From: Micromonospora coriariae
Lineage (GTDB): Bacteria > Actinomycetota > Actinomycetes > Mycobacteriales > Micromonosporaceae
Assembly: GCF_900091455.1 (NCBI RefSeq)
Contig: NZ_LT607412.1
Location: 3,658,001-3,722,000 of the forward strand
Length of the DNA stretch: 64,000 bases
Reading direction: 5' to 3'
Part shown: positions 48,021-55,844 of the stretch, piece by piece
How positions within the stretch are numbered: the first letter of the stretch is position 1
Layout: every line of letters starts with the position of its first letter
Notes under the pieces: generated by a model
Told to the model about the DNA's origin: nothing
Databases searched by the model: none
What the model saw: only the letters and a program-made list of their open reading frames with translations
Position numbers and translations under genes: made by a program

Positions 48021-49613
48021 GTGTCCACGCTGCGCGACCTCGCCGAGGAGCACACCCGTCTCCGTCCGGCCGACATCGACCACCTGCACCGGATCGCCGG
48101 CGACTGGCAGCTGCTGTCCGACCTGTCCTTCGCCGACCTGCTGCTCTGGGTGCCGGTCGACACGGACGGCACGTTCCTCTGCGTCGCCCAGGTCCGCCCG
48201 ACGACCGCGCCCACCGCGTACCAGGACGACCAGGTGGGACGGATCGTCGGCGGGCCGGAGGTCGCCCACCTGGGTGTCGCCTACTCCCAGGGCCGGATCT
48301 GGCGGGAGGGCGACCCGGTCTGGTACGGCGACGTACCGGCCCGGCACGAGGCGATCCCGGTCCGGCTGCGCACCGCCGAGGGGGAGGCCGGCGAGGTGAT
48401 CGCCGTGGTCGGCCGGGACACCAACCTCTCCACCGCGCGTACCCCCAGCCAGCTGGAGCTCAACTACCTGACCACGGCCGACGACCTGGCCCAGATGATC
48501 GCGGACGGCACCTTCCCGCCGCCGCGGCACCCGGGCGAGACCACCTCCGCGCCCCGGGTCGGCGACGGCCTGGTCCGGCTCGACGCCGGCGGCAAGGTCA
48601 CCTACGCCAGCCCGAACGCGCAGTCCGCGTACCGCCGGTTGGGCTACGCCTCCCACCTGGTGGGGGAGGATCTGGCCGCGCTGCACCGCCGACTGGCCGG
48701 CGACCCGCTGGACGGCACCGAGGCGGCGAACGGGATCCTGGCCGCGCTGCGCGGCGAGGCGCCGCCCCGGCGGGAGATCGACGCGCGGGGCGCCACGATG
48801 CTCACCCGGGCGCTGCCGCTGATGCCCGCCGGGGTGCCGATCGGCGCGCTGGTGCTGGTCCGGGACATCACCGAGGTCCGCCGCCGGGACCGGGCACTGA
48901 TCACCAAGGACGCCACCATCCGGGAGATCCACCACCGGGTGAAGAACAACCTCCAGACGGTGGCCGCGCTGCTGCGGTTGCAGGCCCGCCGGGTGGCCAT
49001 GCCGGAGGCCCGGGTCGCTCTGGAGGAGTCGGTCCGCCGGGTCGCCTCGATCGCCCTGGTGCACGAGACGCTCTCCATGTCCAGCGACGAGGCGGTCGAG
49101 TTCGACGGCATCGTCGACCGCGTGGCGAGCGCGGCGACCGAGGTCGCGGCGACCGAGGTGAGCGTCGGCATGCGCCGGCGGGGCAGCTTCGGCGTGCTGC
49201 CGGCGGAGATCGCCACCTCACTGGTGATGGTCCTCAACGAGTTGCTGCTCAACGCCGTCGAGCACGGCTTCCCACCGGCCGACGAGGCGGACGAGGTTCC
49301 GGTACCGGCGGCCTCCGGCATGGTGCCGGTCGCCGCGCCTGAGGTCGACCCGTCGCTGCGACCCGAGGTGGTGGTCTCGGCGCACCGGTTCCGCAAGATG
49401 CTGCACGTCTCGGTGGCGGACAACGGGCGCGGGCTGCCACCCGACTTCGACGCCGAGAGCGGCAGCCGGCTCGGCCTCCAGATCGTCCGGGCGCTGGTCA
49501 CCGGCGAGCTGCGCGGCACCATCGAGTTGCGCGCCGGCGTCAACGGTGGCACCGAGGCGGTGCTCGTCGTACCGCTGGCCCGCAGCGGGCCCGACGGCCG
49601 CTCGCAACCCTGA
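48021..49613 (+). CDS. pdtaS: Sensor histidine kinase PdtaS
   Basis: The 530-residue cytoplasmic kinase has a GAF domain (about 25-155), a PAS-like domain (about 185-285), a HisKA_2 phosphoacceptor segment (TIREIHHRVKNNLQTVAALL near 295-315) and a GHKL ATPase domain (LNELLLNAVEHGF, VADNGRGLPPDF, GSRLGLQIV). This matches mycobacterial PdtaS, which phosphorylates the antiterminator PdtaR and senses nitric oxide or copper. The PdtaR gene is not in the window. GTG 48021 begins VSTLRDLAEEH. In mycobacteria it also lies between the sigH/rshA and whiB1 regions. Confidence 0.93.
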   Translation: MSTLRDLAEEHTRLRPADIDHLHRIAGDWQLLSDLSFADLLLWVPVDTDGTFLCVAQVRPTTAPTAYQDDQVGRIVGGPEVAHLGVAYSQGRIWREGDPVWYGDVPARHEAIPVRLRTAEGEAGEVIAVVGRDTNLSTARTPSQLELNYLTTADDLAQMIADGTFPPPRHPGETTSAPRVGDGLVRLDAGGKVTYASPNAQSAYRRLGYASHLVGEDLAALHRRLAGDPLDGTEAANGILAALRGEAPPRREIDARGATMLTRALPLMPAGVPIGALVLVRDITEVRRRDRALITKDATIREIHHRVKNNLQTVAALLRLQARRVAMPEARVALEESVRRVASIALVHETLSMSSDEAVEFDGIVDRVASAATEVAATEVSVGMRRRGSFGVLPAEIATSLVMVLNELLLNAVEHGFPPADEADEVPVPAASGMVPVAAPEVDPSLRPEVVVSAHRFRKMLHVSVADNGRGLPPDFDAESGSRLGLQIVRALVTGELRGTIELRAGVNGGTEAVLVVPLARSGPDGRSQP

Positions 49614-49685
49614 CCTACCAGCCCCTGCCGCCGCGGCGGGTGTTCCGGGCCCGGGCGGGTCGGCTCCGGGCGCGGACGTGCGGAC

Positions 49686-49733
49686 GAGCGCGATACCTGT
49701 GAGTCATAAATATTCCTCAGAGGTATCACGCTC
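49686..49733. repeat. REP-like inverted repeat (13-bp arms)
   Basis: GAGCGCGATACCT (49686-49698) pairs with AGGTATCACGCTC (49721-49733) with one mismatch, around an AT-rich 22-base loop (TGAGTCATAAATATTCC core). It lies in the 172-base gap between the convergent pdtaS and glycosyltransferase genes, where it may also terminate transcription. Confidence 0.6.
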
Positions 49734-49785
49734 ACCAGGGTGAGACGACCCGACGACCCACAGCCGGCGCGCGCCGGCGGCCAGG

Positions 49786-51300
49786 TCAGCGGCCGGGGAG
49801 GCCGGTGAGCAGGGCGACGGTCAGGCCGGGGCGCTGCCAGACCCGCGCGATGGTGAAGTCCGCGCGCAACGCCTCGCCCTTGGCGCCGGCCACCGTGGCC
49901 AGCGGGTCGGCGTGCCGCCCGGCGACCACCAGCCAGACCCGTGGCGTGCCGGCCAGGCACTGCGCAGGTCGCGGGCACTCGGCCGCCCACAGATCGCCCC
50001 GGCGGACCTCGTCCTCGGTGACCAGCACGTCCCGCGGCGGGTTCCCCAGGTGGTAATCGACGCCGAGATCGAGGAAGAGCCAACTGTCCCGGGGCGAATA
50101 GACCACGGCGTCCCCGGGCCGTTGCCCGTCGGCGATCACCCGGGCGGCGCCCGCGTAGTCCACCGGGGCGGTGCGCGGCCACTCGTGGGTCCGGCGCAGC
50201 GCCGCCTGGTCGGGCAGGCCGAGCAGCCCGGCGAGGACAACCACGGCCAGCGCGGCCGGGACGGCCACACCGGCAAGCGCCGCGCCGGCCAGCAGGCAGG
50301 CGAAGGGCACCACGAAGACCAGATACCGGGGTACCCACAGCGGCACGGCCGTGCCGGCGGCGAAGAGCAGCAGCACGGGCAGCAGCACCGCGCCCACCGG
50401 CAGCAGCGCCCGCCGGCCGAGGCGGGCCGCACCCAGCGCGGCGATCCCGACCAGCAACCCACCCACCACGGAACTCTGGGCCACCCCACCGGGCAGCGCG
50501 CTCAGGTCGTCCAGGCGGGCCGACGCGACCCAGTCCAACTGTCGGGAACGCTGCGTGCCGGCCTTCAGCAGCAGCGGGCTCACCAGCAGCGCGGCCGGCA
50601 CCAGCGCGACCACCCACCGCCACACCCGTCGGTCCGACCGACCCGCCTCGCCGGTCCCGTCCGACTCGATCACCCCGGCTGCGGCGGAGCCGCGCCACCA
50701 GGTGACCAGCACGACCAGCGCGTGCGCGGCGAGCAGGGTGAGCGCGATCAGGTGGGTGAGCCCGAGCGCGGCCACGGCGGCGGCGTACCCGGCCCACCGC
50801 GCCCAGCCGGGCCGGCGCAGCGCGGTCACCAGCAGCAGGGTGGCGAGGACCGCGAGCGCGGTCGCCAGGGCGTACGGGCGGGCTTCCTGGCCATAGCGGG
50901 AGGTGCCGGGGAGCAGCGCGAAGAGCAGCCCGGCGAACAGACCGGTACGTCCGTCGACCAGCCGCGCGCCGAGCAGGGCGAGCAGTCCGGCGGCGGCGGC
51001 CATCGCCAGCGCCGCCGGCGCGCGCAGGGCCACCGTGGAGTCGCCGACGAGCGCGAGCCAGCCGTGCATCAGCAGGTAGTACGGGCCGGTGGCGGCGTCG
51101 ATGGTGCCGGCCAGCCGGGCCAGGTCGCCGGGTGACCGGGTGGCGGCGCTCCAGGTGGCCAGTTCGTCGCGCCAGAGCTGGGCCGAGCCCAGTCCGGTGC
51201 CGGTGACCACCAGGGTCAGCCCCGCCGGAGGAAGCCAGACCGGTACGCGGTGCAGCCGACTCCGCACCACCCCGGGTGACTTTTCGGACAATATGCCCAC
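49786..51300 (-). CDS. Membrane glycosyltransferase, GT39/mannosyltransferase-like
   Basis: The 504-residue polytopic protein has about 11-12 hydrophobic helices. The first external loop carries LWRDELATWSAATRS, the acidic pair (DE) typical of GT-C mannosyltransferases (GT39/PMT and ArnT-like), and GTSRYGQEARPYALA follows. A soluble C-terminal domain (about 370-504: DYAGAARVIADGQRPGDAVV, CPRPAQC) lies outside. It would use a lipid-linked sugar donor. GTG 51300 has no strong ribosome site. Its closest relatives are annotated only as hypothetical or mannosyltransferase-like. It converges with pdtaS. Confidence 0.78.
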   Translation of the reverse strand: MGILSEKSPGVVRSRLHRVPVWLPPAGLTLVVTGTGLGSAQLWRDELATWSAATRSPGDLARLAGTIDAATGPYYLLMHGWLALVGDSTVALRAPAALAMAAAAGLLALLGARLVDGRTGLFAGLLFALLPGTSRYGQEARPYALATALAVLATLLLVTALRRPGWARWAGYAAAVAALGLTHLIALTLLAAHALVVLVTWWRGSAAAGVIESDGTGEAGRSDRRVWRWVVALVPAALLVSPLLLKAGTQRSRQLDWVASARLDDLSALPGGVAQSSVVGGLLVGIAALGAARLGRRALLPVGAVLLPVLLLFAAGTAVPLWVPRYLVFVVPFACLLAGAALAGVAVPAALAVVVLAGLLGLPDQAALRRTHEWPRTAPVDYAGAARVIADGQRPGDAVVYSPRDSWLFLDLGVDYHLGNPPRDVLVTEDEVRRGDLWAAECPRPAQCLAGTPRVWLVVAGRHADPLATVAGAKGEALRADFTIARVWQRPGLTVALLTGLPGR

Positions 51301-51392
51301 GGCCCGAGCCTGTCACGGCCGGCCCGGCCCGTGATGTGGGATCCGGCACGCGCTCATTGGCCGGCCCCCGTGCGGTGTGGCAGCATGAGCCC

Positions 51393-51479
51393 ATGACCGC
51401 CGCTGTCGTCCGCCGCTTCGTGGCTCGTCGCCACGTTGATTACGGCCGCGTGCGCAGCGCGATCTGTCCGGCCAACTGA
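51393..51479 (+). CDS. Cysteine-type leader peptide of the sulfate assimilation operon
   Basis: A 28-codon frame gives MTAAVVRRFVARRHVDYGRV and then RSAICPAN. The RRHVDxxRVxSAxC pattern is shared by the short cis-acting leader peptides placed before sulfur genes in actinobacteria, and Cys25 lies near the end as expected for cysteine sensing. It starts 222 bases before sulfite reductase. A small hairpin (51483-51506, CGCCCGA/TCGGGCG) follows the stop codon. Its role is most likely in regulation by its translation. The ribosome site is weak. Confidence 0.75.
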   Translation: MTAAVVRRFVARRHVDYGRVRSAICPAN

Positions 51480-51482
51480 CGA

Positions 51483-51506
51483 CGCCCGACCCATCTGTCT
51501 CGGGCG
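51483..51506 (+). promoter_or_regulatory. Hairpin just after the leader peptide
   Basis: CGCCCGA (51483-51489) pairs with TCGGGCG (51500-51506) across ten bases, three bases after the leader-peptide stop. It has no T tract and could be part of an attenuator. No clear alternative pairing was found. Confidence 0.35.
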
Positions 51507-51614
51507 CGCTCCGCGCCGGCTGTCTCAGACACCGTTGTCCCGCCCGCTCTCGACGGGCCGGCCGCCGCGCCCCGCGCCCGCCCCGAGGCACAGCAGACAA
51601 CGGAGGACGCCGCG

Positions 51615-53330
51615 ATGGCGGTCAGCAGCATGCCGGCCCGTTCCGAGGACCCGACGACCCGCCCCGCCCGGGCGGTGACGCGCCGGCCACGGGGTGAGGG
51701 TCAGTGGGCGCTCGGGCACCGCGAGCCGCTCAACCCCAACGAGCGGATCAAGAAGGACGACGACCCGCTCAACGTCCGGGCCCGGATCGAGACCATCTAC
51801 GCGCACCGCGGCTTCGCCTCCATCGACCCCCAGGACCTGCGCGGCCGGTTCCGCTGGTGGGGCCTCTACACCCAGCGCAGGGCCGGCATCGACGGTGGGC
51901 GCACCGCCGTGCTGGAGCCGCACGAGCTGGAGGACGAGTTCTTCATGCTCCGGGTCCGCATCGACGGCGGTCAGCTCAGCCTGGCCCAGCTGCGGGTCAT
52001 CGCGGACATCTCCCGGGAGTTCGCCCGGGACACCGCCGACATCACCGACCGGCAGAACATCCAGTACCACTGGATCCGGGTCGAGGACATGCCGGAGATC
52101 TGGCGCCGACTGGAGTCGGTCGGCCTGCAGACCACCGAGGCGTGCGGCGACTGCCCCCGGATCATGCTGGGCAGCCCGGTCGCCGGGGTGGCCCGCGACG
52201 AGCTGCTCGACCCCACGCCGGCGATCGACGAGATCGTCGCCCGGTACGTCGGGGACAAGCAGTTCTCCAACCTGCCCCGCAAGTTCAAGACGTCGATCTC
52301 CTGGCTGGTGGACACCCCGTACGAGTCGAACGACATCGCCTTCCTCGGCGTCGACCATCCCGAACACGGCCCCGGCTTCGACGTCTGGGTCGGTGGTGGC
52401 CTCTCCACCAACCCCATGCTGGCGCAGCGACTCGGCGTCTGGGTGCCGCTGGCCGAGGTGCCGGACGTGTGGGCCGGCGTGGTCGGGATCTTCCGCGACT
52501 ACGGCTACCGGCGGCTGCGTAACCGTGCCCGGTTGAAGTTCCTGGTGGCCGACTGGGGCATCGAGCGTTTCCGCGAGGTCCTGGAGAAGGACTACCTCGG
52601 CCGGACGCTGCTCGACGGCCCGGCGCCGGACCTGCCGGCGAAGCCGATCGACCACGTCGGCGTGCATGAGCAGGCCGATGGGCGGCACTACGTCGGGGCC
52701 GCCCCGGTGGTCGGGCGGGTCTCCGGCGGGCAGCTCGCCCAGCTGGCCGACGTGGTCGAGGCGCACGGCAGTGACCGGGTGCGGCTCACCCCGTACCAGA
52801 AGCTGCTGGTGCTCGACGTGCCGTCGGAGCGAACCGAGTCGTTGGTCGACGCCCTGCGCGCGATCGGCCTGGAGGCCCGGCCGTCGGCCTGGCGGCGCGG
52901 CACCATGGCGTGCACCGGCATCGAGTACTGCAAGCTCGCCATCGTCGAGACGAAGGCTCGCGGCGAGGAGCTGGTGGCCCGGCTGGAGCAGCGGCTGCGC
53001 GACTTCGACGCCGACATCTCGATCCACATCAACGGCTGCCCGAACGCCTGCGCCCGCACACAGGTGGCCGACATCGGGCTCAAGGGCCAGCTGGTGGTCG
53101 GCCCGGACGGTCGGCAGGTCGAGGGCTTCCAGGTGCACCTGGGTGGCGGCCTGGGCATGGCGCAGGGGCAGACCGCCGGCTTCGGGCGCAAGCTGCGTGG
53201 CCTGAAGACCACCGCCGAGGAGCTTCCGGAGTACGTGGAACGACTGGCCCTGCGCTACCTGGCCGGTCGCAGCGAGGGCGAGACGTTCGCCAACTGGGTG
53301 ATCAGAGTCGACGAGGAGGAACTGCGATGA
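51615..53330 (+). CDS. sirA: Ferredoxin-dependent sulfite reductase
   Basis: The 571-residue enzyme reduces sulfite to sulfide with a siroheme and a coupled [4Fe-4S] cluster. The four cluster cysteines are Cys433 and Cys439 (CTGIEYC) and Cys475 and Cys479 (CPNAC), and both ferrodoxin-like repeats are visible. The N-terminal LYTQR and EACGDCPR segments correspond to the Tyr/Cys pair that is covalently linked in mycobacterial NirA. ATG 51615 has GGAGGA eight bases upstream. The next two genes overlap (ATGA, then GTGA), so it is the first gene of the operon. Its siroheme would come from the chelatase encoded downstream. Confidence 0.95.
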   Translation: MAVSSMPARSEDPTTRPARAVTRRPRGEGQWALGHREPLNPNERIKKDDDPLNVRARIETIYAHRGFASIDPQDLRGRFRWWGLYTQRRAGIDGGRTAVLEPHELEDEFFMLRVRIDGGQLSLAQLRVIADISREFARDTADITDRQNIQYHWIRVEDMPEIWRRLESVGLQTTEACGDCPRIMLGSPVAGVARDELLDPTPAIDEIVARYVGDKQFSNLPRKFKTSISWLVDTPYESNDIAFLGVDHPEHGPGFDVWVGGGLSTNPMLAQRLGVWVPLAEVPDVWAGVVGIFRDYGYRRLRNRARLKFLVADWGIERFREVLEKDYLGRTLLDGPAPDLPAKPIDHVGVHEQADGRHYVGAAPVVGRVSGGQLAQLADVVEAHGSDRVRLTPYQKLLVLDVPSERTESLVDALRAIGLEARPSAWRRGTMACTGIEYCKLAIVETKARGEELVARLEQRLRDFDADISIHINGCPNACARTQVADIGLKGQLVVGPDGRQVEGFQVHLGGGLGMAQGQTAGFGRKLRGLKTTAEELPEYVERLALRYLAGRSEGETFANWVIRVDEEELR

Positions 53331-53488
53331 GCAGCGAGAACCGAGCGGCACCTCTGTACTGCCCGTACTGCGGCGAGGAGGATCTACGGCCGCACGAGGC
53401 GGGGCACGGCGCCTGGGAGTGCCACGCCTGCGCCCGGGTCTTCTCGGTGAAGTTCACCGGGCTGCTCTCGCGGGCGGTGAACCGGTGA
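53327..53488 (+). CDS. Small zinc-ribbon protein of the sulfate operon
   Basis: The 53-residue protein has CPYC (Cys12, Cys15) and CHAC (Cys32, Cys35), two knuckles that would bind zinc or iron. It begins MSSENRAAPLYCPYCGEEDL and ends in VKFTGLLSRAVNR. ATG 53327 overlaps the sulfite reductase stop, and its own stop overlaps the cysH start, so all three are coupled. Similar small proteins lie between sulfite reductase and cysH in other actinomycetes. The exact function is unknown; a role in delivering electrons or iron to the reductases is possible. Confidence 0.85.
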   Translation: MSSENRAAPLYCPYCGEEDLRPHEAGHGAWECHACARVFSVKFTGLLSRAVNR

Positions 53489-54246
53489 GCCTTGTCTCCG
53501 CCGCCGGCCTGGGCCTGGTGGGTCCGGGCGGTCCGACCCCGGCCGATCCGGCCCGTCGCAGCCCCGACGAGCTGCGGGCGCTGGCCGAGCAGGCTGCTCG
53601 GGAGCTGGAGGGCGCTCCGGCGCTGGAGATCGCCCGCTGGGCGGCGCAGACCTTCGACGACCGGTTCTGCGTCACCAGCTCGATGGCCGACGCCGTGCTG
53701 GCCCACCTGGTGTCCCGGGTGGCCCCGGGGGTGGACGTGGTCTTCCTCGACACCGGCCTGCACTTCCCGGAGACCCTCCGGGTGCGGGACGAGGTGGCGC
53801 GGACGCTGCCGGTGAACGTCCGGTCGATCCGCCCTCGACTCACCGTCGGTCAGCAGGACGGCCAGTACGGTCCTCGGCTGTTCAACAAGTCACCCGACGA
53901 CTGCTGCCAGCTGCGCAAGGTGGAGCCGCTGGAGCGGGCGCTGACCGGGTACGACGCCTGGGCCGCGGGCCTGCGCCGGGACGAGTCGCCGACCCGGGCC
54001 AACACGCCGGTGGTGACCTTCGACGGGCGGCGGGGCAAGGTCAAGGTCAACCCGATCGCGGCCTGGTCGCAGGGCGACGTGGACGCCTACATCGCCCGCT
54101 GGAACGTGCCGGTCAACGAGCTGTTCAAGCAGGGCTACGGCTCGATCGGCTGCTGGCCGTGCACCCGCCGGACCAAGGCCGGCGAGGACGCGCGGGCCGG
54201 CCGGTGGGCCATGTTCGAGAAGACCGAGTGCGGACTGCACGGCTGA
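53485..54246 (+). CDS. cysH: Adenylylsulfate reductase (thioredoxin type)
   Basis: The 253-residue reductase makes sulfite from APS. The cluster cysteines are the adjacent pair Cys140-Cys141 (DDCCQLRKVEP) and Cys223/Cys226 (GCWPC), which bind [4Fe-4S] and mark the APS rather than PAPS class. The catalytic Cys249 is in the C-terminal KTECGLHG. The nucleotide-binding region shows VTSSMADAVLAHL and FLDTGLHFPET. GTG 53485 overlaps the preceding gene by four bases. Sulfate activation genes (cysD/N) are not in this window. Confidence 0.95.
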   Translation: MSLVSAAGLGLVGPGGPTPADPARRSPDELRALAEQAARELEGAPALEIARWAAQTFDDRFCVTSSMADAVLAHLVSRVAPGVDVVFLDTGLHFPETLRVRDEVARTLPVNVRSIRPRLTVGQQDGQYGPRLFNKSPDDCCQLRKVEPLERALTGYDAWAAGLRRDESPTRANTPVVTFDGRRGKVKVNPIAAWSQGDVDAYIARWNVPVNELFKQGYGSIGCWPCTRRTKAGEDARAGRWAMFEKTECGLHG

Positions 54247-54251
54247 CCTCG

Positions 54252-55034
54252 GTGACGACCCCGACCGGCCGCCGTGCGGCCGGCGGGGCGGATCCGGTGG
54301 TGCTGGTCGCGCACGGCAGCCGTGATCCCCGAGCGGCCGAGGCCACCCGGGCGCTGGGCCGGGCGGTGTCGGCCGCCCGTCCGGACACCCCGGTGTGGAC
54401 GAGTTGGCTGGACCACACCGAGCCGGGGCCGACCGAGGTGCTGCGCGGGCTGGCGGCGGCCGGCCACCGCCGCGCGGTGCTGGTGCCGCTGCTGCTGACC
54501 GCCGCGTACCACCATCGGGTCGACATCCCGGCGGCCGTCGCCGCCGCGACGCGGGCCGGGCCTTCGCTGGAGGTACGGGTGACCGACGTGCTCGGCCCGG
54601 CGGACGGCACGGTGGAGACGACTCTGCTGGCCGGGCTGCGGCGCCGGCTCGGCGAGTCCTGGACGGGTCGCTTCGACGCGCTGGTGCTGGCGGCGGCGGG
54701 CACCCGGGACGCGCGGGCGCGTGGCTCGGTGGGCCTGGTGGCGGACGCGCTCGGCGCGGAGTTCGGGGTGCCCTGCCGGGTGTCGTACGCCTCGGCGGCC
54801 CCGCCGGAGACCGGTGTCGCGGTGGCCCGGCTACGGGCGGCCGGCGCTCGCCGGGTGGCGGTCGCCGGATACTTCCTGGCGCCGGGCCTCTTTCACGACG
54901 CGGTGGCCGAGGCGGCCCGGACGGCCGGCGCGGTGGCGGTGGCCGATCCGTTGACCGACGCCCCGGAGCTGGTCGAGCTGGTGCTGCGACGGGTCGACGA
55001 GCGGTCCGGCAGAGTCCTGGCGCCGGCGGTGTGA
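54252..55034 (+). CDS. Sirohydrochlorin chelatase (CbiX/SirB-like)
   Basis: The 260-residue protein has two tandem CbiX-like halves. The first carries VVLVAHGSRDPRAAEATRAL with the metal-binding histidine, and LLLTAAYHHRVDIPAAV with a second histidine pair. The second half has the matching VAGYFLAPGLFHDAV. It would insert ferrous iron (or cobalt) into sirohydrochlorin to make siroheme for the sulfite reductase two genes upstream. GTG 54252 is five bases after cysH. The stop is followed by a hairpin shared with convergent whiB1. Confidence 0.9.
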   Translation: MTTPTGRRAAGGADPVVLVAHGSRDPRAAEATRALGRAVSAARPDTPVWTSWLDHTEPGPTEVLRGLAAAGHRRAVLVPLLLTAAYHHRVDIPAAVAAATRAGPSLEVRVTDVLGPADGTVETTLLAGLRRRLGESWTGRFDALVLAAAGTRDARARGSVGLVADALGAEFGVPCRVSYASAAPPETGVAVARLRAAGARRVAVAGYFLAPGLFHDAVAEAARTAGAVAVADPLTDAPELVELVLRRVDERSGRVLAPAV

Positions 55035-55090
55035 TCGAGGTCGCCGGCTGCGCATGATCAGCGGTGCGGGCCAGCGGGGGTGGGAAAGCG

Positions 55091-55124
55091 GAACGCCCCG
55101 GCGGGCGGACCCGCCAGGGCGTTC
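55091..55124. terminator. Bidirectional terminator before whiB1
   Basis: GAACGCCC (55091-55098) and GGGCGTTC (55117-55124) enclose GGCGGG/CCCGCC, with a single C:A mismatch and a four-base loop. It separates the convergent chelatase and whiB1 genes. Confidence 0.8.
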
Positions 55125-55139
55125 AGCTGTGTCGTGGGA

Positions 55140-55397
55140 TCAGGCGGAGTGAGCGCGCAGGACCCGGAGGCCGCCGCGACGCTTGACAGCACGCCGCTCC
55201 TCTTCGCTCATTCCGCCCCAGACGCCGGCGTCCTGACCCGACTCGAGCGCCCACTGCAGGCACTGGTCGGTCACGGAGCAGCGCCTGCAGACGGCCTTGG
55301 CCTGCTCGACCTGCAGGAGAGCCGGTCCGGACGTCCCGATAGGGAAGAACAGCTCCGGGTCCTCGTCGCGGCAGACAGCATGGTGACGCCAGTCCAT
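55140..55397 (-). CDS. whiB1: Transcriptional regulator WhiB1
   Basis: The 85-residue protein closely resembles WhiB1: MDWRHHAVCRDEDPELFFP, cysteines Cys9, Cys37, Cys40 and Cys46, and the GVWGGMSEEERRAVKRR turn and basic tail. It holds a nitric-oxide-sensitive [4Fe-4S] cluster and binds the housekeeping sigma factor; it is essential in mycobacteria. ATG 55397 has GAGGAG nine bases upstream; a longer open frame upstream has no conserved residues. Its leader is long, and a CRP-like palindrome lies about 200 bases upstream. PdtaS, another NO-responsive protein, is nearby. Confidence 0.97.
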   Translation of the reverse strand: MDWRHHAVCRDEDPELFFPIGTSGPALLQVEQAKAVCRRCSVTDQCLQWALESGQDAGVWGGMSEEERRAVKRRGGLRVLRAHSA

Positions 55398-55844
55398 GGC
55401 GGCAACACTCCTCATTCTGGATGGGGTGGCAATTATTGCTTGTAGTGCTTTTCCTATATGCATCCGCAGTGCCGATGGTGACAGTTCGCGTCGGTCCATT
55501 CGGCAGTGCGTGAGCAGGCGGTTAGCCCTGGGGACCTGCTGGAACAGCTCAACCTGACGAGCATATCCAGGCAATGTCCCGGTAACTCAAGTTCGCTTGT
55601 GAATACTTTCACGAACACTCGCGATGTCAAGGGTGACGCTCGGAAAAACTCCGGGCGGTGAGCAAGCCCACAACCTATTTGTCCGGGTTCCAGTGCCTTC
55701 CTGGTTACCCGCCGTGCCACAGCCGAGGATCAATATAGTACAGTCCGCGTGACATTGCTGACATTTCCGGCACCTGCCCCTCGGTGTGGCGGCGACCGCG
55801 TCGATGCAGTGGTGGCCGCGTCGACCTAGGGCAGTACCCGAGAC
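55398..55844. other. Long gene-free region upstream of whiB1
   Basis: This 447-base region is more AT-rich than its surroundings and holds no supported gene. A CRP-like palindrome at 55598-55613 is listed separately. On the reverse strand TATGCT (about 55568-55563) is a possible -10 for whiB1, which would leave a leader of about 160 bases. The remainder, up to 55844, lies beyond the stop of the lipid kinase gene and shows no other structure I can defend. Confidence 0.55.
55598..55613. promoter_or_regulatory. CRP-like operator upstream of whiB1
   Basis: TGTGA-ATACTT-TCACG matches the TGTGA-N6-TCACA pattern of CRP/Cmr sites in mycobacteria with one mismatch. It lies 201 bases before the whiB1 start. 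In M. tuberculosis CRP controls whiB1 from sites of this kind. The regulator gene is not in the window. Confidence 0.6.

Noticed and set aside
48644..51394. 916-codon reverse-strand frame over pdtaS and the glycosyltransferase
   Set aside because: It runs through two genes in different frames, with no domain and strongly biased composition.
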